A stretch of DNA of 64,000 nucleotides from Palsa-506 sp963836355 (GTDB lineage: Bacteria > Actinomycetota > Actinomycetes > Streptosporangiales > Streptosporangiaceae), in NCBI GenBank assembly GCA_963836355.1, contig CAWIJO010000010.1, positions 655,876-719,875 of the forward strand, given 5' to 3'. Positions 24,820 through 33,453 of this stretch are shown here, one piece after another (positions within the stretch are counted from its first letter, which is position 1; every line of letters begins with the position of its first letter). The position numbers and the translations under genes are program-made. The notes under the pieces were generated by a model. The model was given only the letters and a program-made list of their open reading frames with translations, had not been told where the DNA came from and ran no database searches.

Positions 24820-26544
24820 CTAGGCAGACGCGCCGGACGCGGTGAACTCGGGGCTGGCCAGTGGCTGTGCGCCCGCTCGCAGCAGACCGTACTCCACGCC
24901 ATCGGCCAGCGCTTCCCACGATGCGGTGACGATGTCCTGCGACACGCCCACTGTCGTCCACTCGCCATCGTGGTCGGCCGAGGTCAGCATCACCCGGGTC
25001 ACTGCGCTGGTCGCCGCCCGGCCATCCAGGATGCGGACCTTGTAGTCGACCAGGCGGATGCTGGCCAGGGCCGGGTAGCGCTCGGCCAGGCCGCGGCGCA
25101 GCGCCTGGTCGAGCGCGTGCACCGGCCCGACGCCCTCGCCGACGGCGACCACCCGGTGCCCGCCGAGCAGCAGCCGGACGATGGCCTCGCTGCGGTCATC
25201 GGCGGCGCCGCGCTCGATCACCACCCGGTAGCCCTCGAGCTCGAACCAGGCCGGGCGGGCGCCTGCGGTCCCGCGGACTAGCAGCTCGAACGACGCGTCC
25301 GCGGCCTCGAACGCGTATCCCCGGTGCTCGGCATCCTTGATCTTGTCCAGGATCGTCGTGGCCAGTGCCGGGTCGCCGCTCAGGTCAAGGCCGAGCTCGG
25401 CGGCCTTGGCCAGCACGTTGCTGCGCCCGGCCAGCTCGCTGACCAGCACCTTTGCCTGGTTGCCGACTGAGCCGGGGTCGACGTGCGAGTAGGCATCCGG
25501 GCGCCGGGCGATGGCGGACGCGTGCAGGCCCGCCTTGGTGGCGAACGCCGACGAGCCGACATATGGCTGCCGTGACGCCAGCGGCAGGTTGGCGAGTTCC
25601 GCGATCGTCCGGGCGGTGGATGCCAGCGCCGCGAGCCTGCCCGGCGGCAGCATCTCGTGGCCGCGCTTGAGCTCAAGGCTGGCGATGACCGAGAACATGT
25701 CGGCATTGCCGCACCGTTCGCCGTAGCCGTTGGCGGCGCCCTGCACGTGCAGGGCGCCGCCGGCCACGGCGACCACCGAGTTCGCGACGGCGCAGGCGGC
25801 GTCGTTGTGGAAGTGCACGCCGAGCCGGGGGCTAGCGGCAGCGCCGGCCGTGGCGGGCCTGGCCATGGCGGACCCGGCGATGGCAGCACTGACCTCGCCG
25901 AGGATCCGGGCCGCCTCGTCCGGCAGCGTGCCGCCGTTGGTGTCGCAGAGCGCGAGCGTGTCGGCGCCTGCCTCGGCGGCGGCGGCCAGCACCGCCAGGG
26001 CATAGCCGCGGTCGGCCCGGTAGCCGTCGAAGAAGTGCTCGGCGTCGAAGACCACGCGCCGGCCGCGCGCGGTCATGAAGCGCACCGAGTCGGCCACCAT
26101 CGCCAGGTTCTCCTCCCGGGTGGTGCGCAGCGCCTCGTCCACGTGCAGCGTCCAGGCCTTGCCGACCAGCGTCACGATCGGGGTCCCGGCGTCCAGCAGG
26201 GCCAGCAGGTTCGGGTCATCGTCCGCGCTGCGGCGCGGCGGCCGGGTAGCGCCGAAGGCGGCCAGCTTGGCGTGCCGCCACGGCAGCTCGGCGGCGCGGG
26301 CGAAGAACTCGGCGTCCTTCGGATTAGAACCCGGCCAGCCGCCCTCCACGACGTCCACGCCGAGCGCGTCAAGCGCGGCCGCGACGTGCAGCTTGTCGGC
26401 GACGGTCAGATCCAGCCCAACCTGCTGCGACCCGTCCCGCAGGGTCGTGTCGTAGACCTCCACTTTCGCGGCGCCGGGCGGTCCGGCGGCGCCGGCCAGG
26501 CCGGCCAGCCCGGACAGCCCGGAGCCGGCCTCCCCGGCGCTCAT
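24820..26544 (-). CDS. cimA: (R)-citramalate synthase
   Basis: 574 residues of the LeuA/CimA family. An Ala/Gly-rich N-terminus is followed by VEVYDTTLRDGSQQVGLDLTVADKL and VDVVEGGWPGSNPKDAEFF, the latter typical of CimA, not LeuA. HFHNDAACAVANS gives the metal-binding HxH; GLHASAIARRPDAYSHVDP and a LeuA-type regulatory domain at the C-terminus follow. It condenses pyruvate and acetyl-CoA to citramalate, feeding isoleucine synthesis through LeuCD and LeuB. It overlaps leuB by 4 bp (ATGA). A LeuA role is less likely by motif. Confidence 0.9.
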   Translation of the reverse strand: MSAGEAGSGLSGLAGLAGAAGPPGAAKVEVYDTTLRDGSQQVGLDLTVADKLHVAAALDALGVDVVEGGWPGSNPKDAEFFARAAELPWRHAKLAAFGATRPPRRSADDDPNLLALLDAGTPIVTLVGKAWTLHVDEALRTTREENLAMVADSVRFMTARGRRVVFDAEHFFDGYRADRGYALAVLAAAAEAGADTLALCDTNGGTLPDEAARILGEVSAAIAGSAMARPATAGAAASPRLGVHFHNDAACAVANSVVAVAGGALHVQGAANGYGERCGNADMFSVIASLELKRGHEMLPPGRLAALASTARTIAELANLPLASRQPYVGSSAFATKAGLHASAIARRPDAYSHVDPGSVGNQAKVLVSELAGRSNVLAKAAELGLDLSGDPALATTILDKIKDAEHRGYAFEAADASFELLVRGTAGARPAWFELEGYRVVIERGAADDRSEAIVRLLLGGHRVVAVGEGVGPVHALDQALRRGLAERYPALASIRLVDYKVRILDGRAATSAVTRVMLTSADHDGEWTTVGVSQDIVTASWEALADGVEYGLLRAGAQPLASPEFTASGASA

Positions 26545-27605
26545 ACGGCCGCCGCCTGCCCGGAGAGGGCTGCGTCGAGCGCCTTCTGCCAGCCGTCCGT
26601 GCTGGCCGGGGCGCCGTGTGCGAGCACCGCGGATACCGCGGCGTCCAGGTCGGCGGCCGCTTCAGGCTGGCCCAGGTGATCGAGCATCAGGGCCGCGGAC
26701 AGCACCGCGCCGGCCGGGTTGGCCTGCCCGGTGCCGGCGATATCCGGCGCCGAGCCGTGCACCGGCTCGAAGACCGACGGGCCGGTGCGGTCCGGGTTCA
26801 GGTTGCCGCTGGGCGCGACCCCGAGCCCGCCGGTCAGCGCGGCGCCCAGGTCGCTCAGGATGTCGCCGAACAGGTTGTCGGTGACGATCACGTCGAACCG
26901 GCCCGGGTTCTCGACAAGGTACAGGCAGGCCGCGTCGACGTGCGCGTAGTCCAGCTTGACGCCGGTGTCGGCGGCTACTTCGGTGGCCGTGCGCATCCAC
27001 AGGTCGCCCGCGTGGGTGAGCACGTTGGTCTTGTGCACCAGGGTGAGCTTGCCGCTGCGCCGCCCGGCCAGGACGGCCGCGTAGCGGATGCACCGCTCGA
27101 CGCCGCCCCGGGTGTTGAGCGACTCCTCGGTCGCGCTCTCCATCGCGGTGCCGCGGTGCACGGTCCCGCCGGCGCCCGCGTACAGGCCCTCGGTGTTCTC
27201 CCGGACGATCACCAGGTCGAGGTCCTCGATCTGGTGCCGGGTGACGGCGGCGCCGACGCCCGGCCGCAGCTTCGACGGCCGCAGGTTCACGTAGAGGTCG
27301 AGCTCGGCGCGCAGCCGCAGCAGCAGCCCGCGCTCCAGGATGCCGGGCGGCACCGACGGGTCGCCGACCGCGCCGAGCAGGATCGCGTCCGCCGTCCGCA
27401 GCTCACCGAGCACGGAGTCGGGCAGTACCTCGCCGGTCTCATGCCAGTGCCTGGCGCCCAGCGGGTAGGGGCGCCAGCCGACCCCGAAGCCGCGGCGGGC
27501 GGCCACGGCGTCCACGCAGCGGCGGGCCACGGCGGTTACCTCGGGGCCGACGCCGTCGCCGGGGACGCAGGCGACGGCGTAACGTACGTCGTCCGTCATG
27601 TTCAT
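26541..27605 (-). CDS. leuB: 3-isopropylmalate dehydrogenase
   Basis: 354 residues. Motifs include YAVACVPGDGVGPEVTAVARR, LRAELDLYVNLRPSKL, VIVRENTEGLYAG, NVLTHAGDLWMRT, YAHVDAACLYLVENPGRFDVIVTDNLFGDILSDLGAAL and EPVHGSAPDIAGTGQANPAGA. It oxidatively decarboxylates 3-isopropylmalate and probably 3-methylmalate in the citramalate route. Start at 27605 shares ATGA with the ilvC stop; an ATG six bases later is possible. Confidence 0.94.
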   Translation of the reverse strand: MNMTDDVRYAVACVPGDGVGPEVTAVARRCVDAVAARRGFGVGWRPYPLGARHWHETGEVLPDSVLGELRTADAILLGAVGDPSVPPGILERGLLLRLRAELDLYVNLRPSKLRPGVGAAVTRHQIEDLDLVIVRENTEGLYAGAGGTVHRGTAMESATEESLNTRGGVERCIRYAAVLAGRRSGKLTLVHKTNVLTHAGDLWMRTATEVAADTGVKLDYAHVDAACLYLVENPGRFDVIVTDNLFGDILSDLGAALTGGLGVAPSGNLNPDRTGPSVFEPVHGSAPDIAGTGQANPAGAVLSAALMLDHLGQPEAAADLDAAVSAVLAHGAPASTDGWQKALDAALSGQAAAV

Positions 27606-28618
27606 GCGCTCTCTTCGTCGGTTACCGGCGCGTTCAGCCAGCTCATCATCTTCCGCAGCGGGCGGCCGGTGCGCTCGATCTGGCTATCCGCCGCCGCGGC
27701 GCGGAGCCGCTCGAATTCCGGTCGGCCGCGGTCGTCCTCGGCGATCCACTCACGGGCGAACTCGCCCGACTGGATGTCGGCAAGCAGCTTCGTCATCGCC
27801 TGCTGGGACGCCTCACCGACGACGCGCGGGCCGCGGGTCAGGTCGCCGTACTCGGCGGTGTCGCTGACCGAGTACCGCATCCCGTTCATGCCGCCCTCGT
27901 ACATCAGGTCGACGATCAGCTTGAGCTCGTGCAGGCACTCGAAGTACGCGATCTCCGGCTGGTAGCCGGCCCCGACGAGGGTCTCGAAGCCCATGTTGAC
28001 CAGTGCCGTGACTCCCCCGCACAGCACCGCCTGCTCACCGAACAGGTCGCTCTCGGTCTCCTCCTTGAAGGTGGTGACCAGCGCGCCGGCCTTGGTGCCG
28101 CCGATGGCCGCGGCATAGGACTTGGCCAGCTCCCAGGCCTTGCCGGTGGCGTCCTGCGCCACCGCGACGAGCACCGGGGTGCCCTGGCCCGCCTCGAACT
28201 GGCGCCGGACCAGGTGCCCGGGCGCCTTGGGGGCGACCATCGCCACGTCCACGTCGGCGGGCGCGGTGATATAGCCGAATGCGATGTTGAAGCCGTGCGC
28301 GAAGAACAGCGCGTCGCCCGCCTTCAGGTTCGGCGCGATGGCCTCGGCGTACAGGCCGCGCTGGGTGGTGTCCGGGGTGAGCACCATGATCACGTCGGCC
28401 CAGGCGCAGGCCTCGGCGGGAATGCTGACGGTCAGGCCAGCCGCCCCGGCGCGGTTGCGGGACCGGGAGCCCTCGGGCAGGCCGACCCGGACCTCGCAGC
28501 CAGAGTCACGCAGGCTCAGCGCGTGCGCGTGGCCTTGCGAGCCATAGCCGAGCACGGCGATCTTGCGCGCCTGGATCAGGCTGAGATCGGCGTCGGCATC
28601 GTAGTAAATGGTGGCCAT
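27602..28618 (-). CDS. ilvC: Ketol-acid reductoisomerase
   Basis: 338 residues from ATG 28618 (MATIYYDADADLSLIQ), preceded by AAAGGAA. The frame is open further upstream but that part crosses a repeat and ilvN in another frame. Motifs: KIAVLGYGSQGHAHALSLRDSG (NADPH loop), FAHGFNIAFG, VAPKAPGHLVRRQFEAG, TFKEETESDLFGEQAVLCGG and FECLHELKLIVDLMYEGG (metal-binding acidic residues). Class I short form. It converts acetolactate or acetohydroxybutyrate to the dihydroxy acids. Confidence 0.95.
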   Translation of the reverse strand: MATIYYDADADLSLIQARKIAVLGYGSQGHAHALSLRDSGCEVRVGLPEGSRSRNRAGAAGLTVSIPAEACAWADVIMVLTPDTTQRGLYAEAIAPNLKAGDALFFAHGFNIAFGYITAPADVDVAMVAPKAPGHLVRRQFEAGQGTPVLVAVAQDATGKAWELAKSYAAAIGGTKAGALVTTFKEETESDLFGEQAVLCGGVTALVNMGFETLVGAGYQPEIAYFECLHELKLIVDLMYEGGMNGMRYSVSDTAEYGDLTRGPRVVGEASQQAMTKLLADIQSGEFAREWIAEDDRGRPEFERLRAAAADSQIERTGRPLRKMMSWLNAPVTDEESA

Positions 28619-28635
28619 CGGGAGACGTTCCTTTC

Positions 28636-28667
28636 GGTTCGGGTTCAGGTTCAGGTTCAGGTTCAGG
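28636..28667. repeat. 6-bp tandem repeat between ilvN and ilvC
   Basis: Five consecutive ggttca-type hexamers (first copy ggttcg) fill most of the ilvN-ilvC gap and overlap the last bases of ilvN. Slippage here could change the spacing or the ilvN C-terminus. Confidence 0.8.
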
Positions 28668-29214
28668 AAGCCTGCGCGGCGTCCGCCGCGGCGGCATCCG
28701 CAGGGACGGCGGCGAGGCTGCGGTCGGTGATGGTGGTGCCGCCGCGGGTCATGCCGACGCGGCCGGTCCGGACGAGCTCGCACACGCCGTAGTGCGCCAG
28801 CATGCCCAGCAGTGCGTCGAGCTTGCCGGGGCTGCCGGTGGCCTCGAGCACGAGCGTCTCCGGGCCCATGTCGACGACGTTCGCGCGGAACACCGATGCG
28901 ACCTCGAGGACCTGCGAGCGGGCCGACGGCTCGGCGCGGACCTTGACCAGGGCAAGCTCGCGCTCGACCGCGACGTCGTCGTGCAGTTCGATGACCTTGA
29001 GCACCCGGACGAGCTTGTTCAGCTGCTCGGTGACCTGCCCGACCGGCGTGGACGCGCCGTCGACCACGATCGTCATGCGGCTGACCCGCTCGTCCGTGGT
29101 GGGGCCGACGGCCAGCGACGAGATGTTGAACGCGCGGCGCGCGAACAGCCCTGCCACGTGCGTCAGGACGCCCGGCTTGTTCTCCACCAGCACGGACAGC
29201 GTGTGCGTGGTCAT
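28663..29214 (-). CDS. ilvN: Acetolactate synthase regulatory subunit
   Basis: 183 residues from ATG 29214, which shares ATGA with the ilvB stop. MTTHTLSVLVENKPGVLTHVAGLFARRAFNISSLAVG is the ACT domain that binds valine, and the C-terminal ACT-like half follows (EVASVFRANVVDMGPETLVLEATG). It tunes IlvB activity by feedback. The C-terminus ends in an Ala-rich tail adjoining a short tandem repeat. Confidence 0.93.
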   Translation of the reverse strand: MTTHTLSVLVENKPGVLTHVAGLFARRAFNISSLAVGPTTDERVSRMTIVVDGASTPVGQVTEQLNKLVRVLKVIELHDDVAVERELALVKVRAEPSARSQVLEVASVFRANVVDMGPETLVLEATGSPGKLDALLGMLAHYGVCELVRTGRVGMTRGGTTITDRSLAAVPADAAAADAAQAS

Positions 29215-30968
29215 CGCGTCACCACCTCTCTGCGGGTTGCCGCCTGCTGTTCCTCGGCACTGAATTCGGGGCCGAGCTGGATGTTGTCGTTGGACTGGCC
29301 GGCCGGCACCATCGGGAAGACGCCTTCCCGGTCGTGCACCCGGAAGTCGACCACCGTCGGCACATCCGAGATGGCCAGCGCCTTGTCCAGTACCGCGTCC
29401 ACGTCGCCGGCCCGCTCGCAGCGCAGCCCGACGCAGCCGTAGGCCTCGGCGAGCTTGACGTAGTCCGGCACCGCGGTGCCGAGCTCGACGTAGGAGTATC
29501 GCTCGTCGTAGAACAGCTCCTGCCACTGGCGCACCATGCCGAGGAAGCCGTTGTTGAAGATCAGGACCTTGATCGGCAGCTTCTCGATCGCGCAGGTGGC
29601 GAGTTCCTGCGCGGTCATCTGGAAGCAGCCATCGCCGTCAATCGCGACGACCAGCTCGCCTGGCCTGCCGACCTGCGCGCCCATCGCAGCCGGGACGGCG
29701 AATCCCATCGTGCCGAGGCCGCCCGAGTTGATCCAGGCTCGCGGCTTGGTAAAGGAGAAATGCTGCGCGGCGTGCATCTGGTGCTGGCCCACCCCGGCGA
29801 CCACGACCGCGTCGCCGCCGGTCAGCGCGGACAGCCGCTCGACCACGTGCTGGGGCTTCAGCGGCCCGTCCGGATCCTGGGTATAGCGCAGCGGGAAGCG
29901 CCGCTTCCACTGATCGACCGCCGCGGTCCAGCCGCCGTTGTCCGGCGCGCCGCGCGCCGCCACTAGTTCCGCGAGCTCTTTCGCCATCCCGGCGATAGCC
30001 ACGGCGACGTCGCCCACGATCGGCACGTCCGGCCTGCGGTTCTTGCCGATCTCAGCGGGGTCGATGTCGACGTGCACCACCTTGGCATGCGGCGCGAAGT
30101 CGGCCAGCTTCCCGGTGACCCGGTCGTCGAACCGCGCCCCGAGGGCGACCACCAGGTCTGCCTCCTGCAGCGCGGCGACGGCGGTATAGCAGCCGTGCAT
30201 GCCTGGCATGCCGAGCGCCAGCGGATGCGCATCAGGGAAGGCGCCGCGTGCCATCAGCGTGGTCGTAACCGGCGCCCGGGCGAGCTCGGCGAGCTGCCTT
30301 AGCTCGGCATCCGCGTTGGCCTTGATCACGCCGCCGCCGACGTACAGCACCGGCCGCCTGGCCTGGTGCAGCAGCGCCGCGGCGGCGCGCACCTGGCACG
30401 GGTCGGGCGGCCCTGGCAACTGGTAGCCGGGCAATTCCATGGGCGGCGGCCAGGCGCCCCAGCTTGTCTGCGCCTGCAGGATGTCCTTCGGGATGTCAAC
30501 GAGCACCGGGCCAGGACGGCCGGTCGAGGCGACGTGGAACGCCTCGGCGATCGCAGCCGGGATCCGCTCGGCGTCGGTCACCAGCTCGTTGTGCTTGGTG
30601 ATCGGCAGCGTGATCCCGGTGATGTCGGCCTCCTGGAACGCGTCGGTGCCGATCATGGCGCTCGGCACCTGGCCGGTGATCGCTACCATCGGCACCGAGT
30701 CCATGTAGGCATCGGCAAGCGCCGTGACCAGGTTAGTGGCGCCGGGGCCGCTGGTGGCGATGCAGACGCCAACCCGCCCGGTTGCCCAGGCGTAGCCTTC
30801 GGCGGCATGCCCGGCACCCTGCTCGTGCCGGACGAGGACGTGCCGCAATGACGAGGAAAGCAGCGGGTCATAGGCGGGCAGGATCGCGCCGCCGGGCAGG
30901 CCGAAGACCACGTCGACGCCTTGGTGCTCAAGGCTGCGGACGAGGGCCTGGGCTCCGGTCAGCTGCAC
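29211..30968 (-). CDS. ilvB: Acetolactate synthase catalytic subunit
   Basis: 585 residues from a GTG with AAGGAG seven bases upstream. ThDP-dependent motifs: VFGLPGGAILPAYDPL, RHEQGAGHAAEGYAWATG (catalytic Glu), IATSGPGATNLVTALADAYMDSVPMVAITGQV, and the ThDP/Mg motif GDGCFQMTAQELATCAIEKLPIKVLIFNN. It forms acetolactate and acetohydroxybutyrate. First gene of the ilvBNC-leuB-cimA-ilvD run and preceded by a leader peptide and terminator. Confidence 0.95.
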   Translation of the reverse strand: MQLTGAQALVRSLEHQGVDVVFGLPGGAILPAYDPLLSSSLRHVLVRHEQGAGHAAEGYAWATGRVGVCIATSGPGATNLVTALADAYMDSVPMVAITGQVPSAMIGTDAFQEADITGITLPITKHNELVTDAERIPAAIAEAFHVASTGRPGPVLVDIPKDILQAQTSWGAWPPPMELPGYQLPGPPDPCQVRAAAALLHQARRPVLYVGGGVIKANADAELRQLAELARAPVTTTLMARGAFPDAHPLALGMPGMHGCYTAVAALQEADLVVALGARFDDRVTGKLADFAPHAKVVHVDIDPAEIGKNRRPDVPIVGDVAVAIAGMAKELAELVAARGAPDNGGWTAAVDQWKRRFPLRYTQDPDGPLKPQHVVERLSALTGGDAVVVAGVGQHQMHAAQHFSFTKPRAWINSGGLGTMGFAVPAAMGAQVGRPGELVVAIDGDGCFQMTAQELATCAIEKLPIKVLIFNNGFLGMVRQWQELFYDERYSYVELGTAVPDYVKLAEAYGCVGLRCERAGDVDAVLDKALAISDVPTVVDFRVHDREGVFPMVPAGQSNDNIQLGPEFSAEEQQAATRREVVTR

Positions 30969-31000
30969 TGGATGCTCCTTCGCTGGGGTGGTGTGCCAAC

Positions 31001-31035
31001 AAAAAACCCCCTCGCCGTCTGGCGTAGGAGGTGGT
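31001..31035 (-). terminator. Attenuator terminator upstream of ilvB
   Basis: Read on the minus strand, a stem with CGCC-AGAC-GGCG at its core and a CCTC/GGGG base runs directly into TTTTTT. It ends 33 bp before the ilvB start. This is the clearest intrinsic terminator in the window and lies inside an mRNA leader, so it should act as an attenuator. Confidence 0.8.
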
Positions 31036-31066
31036 AGCGCGGGCCCTGCGTGCGGGCTCGCGCTAC
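31034..31066 (-). promoter_or_regulatory. Pause or anti-terminator hairpin of the ilvB leader
   Basis: Arms GTAGCGCG and CGCGCTAC pair perfectly, with an inner GCCC/GGGC stem. The hairpin starts at the stop codon of the leader peptide, so ribosome position on the leader would control it. Its right arm borders the terminator stem, which allows competition between structures. Confidence 0.65.
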
Positions 31067-31116
31067 GTGATGAGGAGTACCTGGTACTGCGTTATGCGAA
31101 TCACTATCTGCTCCAT
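31063..31116 (-). CDS. Branched-chain leader peptide of ilvB
   Basis: A 17-residue ORF, MEQIVIRITQYQVLLIT, is encoded 95 bp upstream of ilvB. Eight of 17 codons are Ile, Val or Leu (four Ile, two Val, two Leu). The stop codon lies in the first arm of a hairpin followed by a T-tailed terminator. This is the classic design for attenuation by charged branched-chain tRNAs. No strong ribosome binding site is visible. Confidence 0.8.
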   Translation of the reverse strand: MEQIVIRITQYQVLLIT

Positions 31117-31268
31117 CGGGCTGTTCCGGGTGCGGCAGCGTCCCTGGTGCCACAGCGCTGGTAGGCCACTATTCCAGGAACTCGGCATTCCGGCAAATCC
31201 GCGGCCCGGCGAGCCGGCCAGCCGCCGCGGCCGCAAGCCTGACTTGCCGGATGGGCCAGCGCAGGCCC

Positions 31269-31303
31269 GTTAATAATTACATTTGCGGTTAATAATTGTA
31301 TTT
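31269..31303. promoter_or_regulatory. AT-rich 19-bp-spaced direct repeat upstream of ilvB
   Basis: gttaataattacattt (31269-31284) and gttaataattgtattt (31288-31303) differ at two of 16 positions and are 19 bp apart. Such AT-rich sequence is exceptional here. It lies between leuD and the ilvB leader, where the ilvB promoter must be; TACAAT and TAATTAT -10-like hexamers occur on the minus strand. A regulator could bind the two copies on one DNA face. Confidence 0.55.
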
Positions 31304-31338
31304 TTCGGTCTCGGGGCTCCGTGACGTCCGTCGGCCAT

Positions 31339-31953
31339 TCAGCGAGCGACCGGCCCGGCCGCGGCCTGGCTCGGCAGCCACGGCGGCCGGGCTGCCTCGA
31401 AGGCCGTGATGGCGTCGGAGCGCCGCAGCGTCAGCGCCACGTCGTCGAGCCCTTCGAGCAGCCGCCAGCGGGCGAAGTCGGGCAGCGCGAAGGGCTCCTC
31501 CAGGCCGGCCGACGGCACCGCCACCGTCCGGGCGGTGACGTCCACCACGACCTCGGCATCCGGGTCCGCAGCCAGCGCCTTGAAGATGCCCGCCACCGCG
31601 GCGGGGTCGGCCTGGGCTGGCACCAGCCCCGAGCTGATCGCGTTGCCGCGGAAGATGTCAGCGAAGCCGGGCGACACGACCGCGGCGAAGCCGAAGTCCT
31701 GCAGCGCCCAGACCGCATGCTCTCGGGACGAGCCGCAGCCGAAGTTGGCACCGGCGACGAGCACCCGGGCGCCGGCCGCGCCCGGCCGGTTCAGCGCGAA
31801 CGCGGGATCGTCCCGCCAGGCGCCGAACAGCCCCGCAGCGAACCCGGTGCGCTCTACCCGCTTCAGCCACGCTGCCGGGATGATCTGGTCGGTGTCGACA
31901 TCGTCGCGCTGCAGCGCGACGGCGCGGCCGGCGATTCGCTGTACCCCGGGCAT
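31339..31953 (-). CDS. leuD: 3-isopropylmalate dehydratase small subunit
   Basis: 204 residues from ATG 31953, which overlaps the leuC stop by one base (TGATG) and has AGGAGA upstream. Motifs: AVALQRDDVDTDQIIPAAWLKRV, FGAWRDDPAF, VLVAGANFGCGSSREHAVWALQDFGF and GLVPAQAD. With LeuC it isomerises 2- to 3-isopropylmalate and probably citramalate to 3-methylmalate. The frame is open upstream but only as antisense noise in leuC. Confidence 0.94.
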   Translation of the reverse strand: MPGVQRIAGRAVALQRDDVDTDQIIPAAWLKRVERTGFAAGLFGAWRDDPAFALNRPGAAGARVLVAGANFGCGSSREHAVWALQDFGFAAVVSPGFADIFRGNAISSGLVPAQADPAAVAGIFKALAADPDAEVVVDVTARTVAVPSAGLEEPFALPDFARWRLLEGLDDVALTLRRSDAITAFEAARPPWLPSQAAAGPVAR

Positions 31954-33350
31954 CACAGGTCTCCTGGCAGGGTGAAGTGCCCGGCGACGGCCGTGGCCGC
32001 CGCGACCGCGGGCGATACGAGATGGGTACGGCCACCAGGTCCTTGGCGGCCTTCGAAGTTCCGGTTGCTGGTCGACGCGGAGCGCTGGCCGGGGGCCAGG
32101 ATGTCCCCGTTCATGCCCAGGCACATCGAGCAGCCAGCCGAGCGCCACTCGAATCCGGCCTGCGTGAACAGCTTGTCCAAGCCCTCTTCCTCGGCTTCCG
32201 CCTTGACCCTGGCCGAGCCAGGCACCACCAGGGCCCGGACCCCGGGCCGCACCTGCCGGCCGCGCAGCACCTCGGCCGCGGCCCGCAGATCCCGCAGCCG
32301 GCCATTGGTGCAGGAGCCGATGAAGACCACGTCCACGGGTATGTCCCTGATCGCGATGCCGGGCTCCAGGCCCATGTAGGTCAGCGCGCGCTGCGCCGCC
32401 TGCTGCTGCGCCGGGCTGGCGAACGAGCTGGGATCGGGGATCTTGTCATCGATGGACACGGACTGGGCGGGCGTGGTGCCCCAGGTGACCGCCGGGCGCA
32501 GCGCCGACGCGTCGATGCGGACCTCGTGGTCGAACTCCGCGCCGTCGTCGGTGACCAGGCTGCGCCAGTCGTCAAGCGCCGTTTCCCAGTCCTTGCCGCG
32601 CGGGCTGTGCCGGCGGCCCTCCAGGTACCTGAACGTGGTGTCGTCCGGGGCAATCATGCCCGCCCGGGCGCCGCCCTCGATGGACATGTTGCAGACCGTC
32701 ATCCGGCCTTCCATCGACAGCGCCCGGATCGCGTCGCCGCGATACTCGACGACCGAGCCGACGCCGCCACCGGGACCGAGCGCCCGGACGATGCCGAGCA
32801 CGAGATCCTTGGCGGACAGTTCCTCGCCGAGCCTGCCCTCCACGGTGACGGCCATCGCAGCCGGCTTGACCTGCCGCAGCGTCTGGGTGGCGAGCACGTG
32901 CTCGACCTCGGTAGTGCCGATCCCGAAGGCCAGCGCGCCGAACGCGCCGTGCGTCGAAGTGTGGCTGTCCCCGCAGACCACCGTCATGCCCGGCTGGGTC
33001 AGCCCGAGCTGCGGGCCGATGACGTGCACGATGCCCTGCTCGATGCTGCCGAGGCCGTGCAGGGTGATCCCGTGCGCCGCGCAATTCTGCCGCAGCCTGG
33101 CGATCTGGGTGGCGGCCATCGGGTCGGCGATGGGCTTGTCCAGGCCGGTCGTCGGCACGTCGTGGTCCATCGTCGCCACGGTCAGATCCGGCCGGCGCAC
33201 CGTGCGGCCCGCCAGTTCCAGGCCCTCGAAGGCCTGCGGCGAAGTGACCTCGTGCACCAAGTGCAGGTCGATGTAGAGCAGGGGCGGCTCTCCCTCGGGG
33301 CTGACCACGAGGTGGCGGTCCCAGACCTTGTCAAACAGGCGTCCGCGCAC
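31953..33350 (-). CDS. leuC: 3-isopropylmalate dehydratase large subunit
   Basis: 465 residues of the aconitase family from a GTG start. Motifs: KVWDRHLVVSPEGEPPLLYIDLHLVHEVTSPQAFEGL, GDSHTSTHGAFGALAFGIGTTEVEHVLATQTL, and the Fe-S ligands in FIGSCTNGRL and AGCSMCLGMN. SNRNFEGRQGPGGRTHLVSP is intact. It is divergent from an IclR-type regulator, the arrangement known for leuCD in actinobacteria. Confidence 0.94.
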   Translation of the reverse strand: MRGRLFDKVWDRHLVVSPEGEPPLLYIDLHLVHEVTSPQAFEGLELAGRTVRRPDLTVATMDHDVPTTGLDKPIADPMAATQIARLRQNCAAHGITLHGLGSIEQGIVHVIGPQLGLTQPGMTVVCGDSHTSTHGAFGALAFGIGTTEVEHVLATQTLRQVKPAAMAVTVEGRLGEELSAKDLVLGIVRALGPGGGVGSVVEYRGDAIRALSMEGRMTVCNMSIEGGARAGMIAPDDTTFRYLEGRRHSPRGKDWETALDDWRSLVTDDGAEFDHEVRIDASALRPAVTWGTTPAQSVSIDDKIPDPSSFASPAQQQAAQRALTYMGLEPGIAIRDIPVDVVFIGSCTNGRLRDLRAAAEVLRGRQVRPGVRALVVPGSARVKAEAEEEGLDKLFTQAGFEWRSAGCSMCLGMNGDILAPGQRSASTSNRNFEGRQGPGGRTHLVSPAVAAATAVAGHFTLPGDL

Positions 33351-33438
33351 GCGTTCTCGCCAATCTGGTCTCGTTCTTGGGTCCCGGATTCATCGCGGCC
33401 ATCATGCCTCAGGCGTGGGTTCCTTGCCTCAGCCATTG

Positions 33439-33453
33439 TCTCAGATAATGAGA
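33439..33453. promoter_or_regulatory. Palindromic operator TCTCA-N5-TGAGA between leuC and the IclR-type gene
   Basis: TCTCA (33439-33443) and TGAGA (33449-33453) are perfect inverted half-sites separated by GATAA. They lie 16 bp upstream of the regulator ATG and about 90 bp upstream of leuC. IclR-type regulators of leuCD (LtbR/NdgR/AreB group) bind such divergent intergenic regions, so this is the likely operator. Confidence 0.6.

Noticed and set aside
28619..28783. N-terminal extension of IlvC containing NLNLNLN
   Set aside because: It is translation of the hexamer repeat and ilvN in a wrong frame; ATG 28618 has a ribosome binding site and matches homologues.
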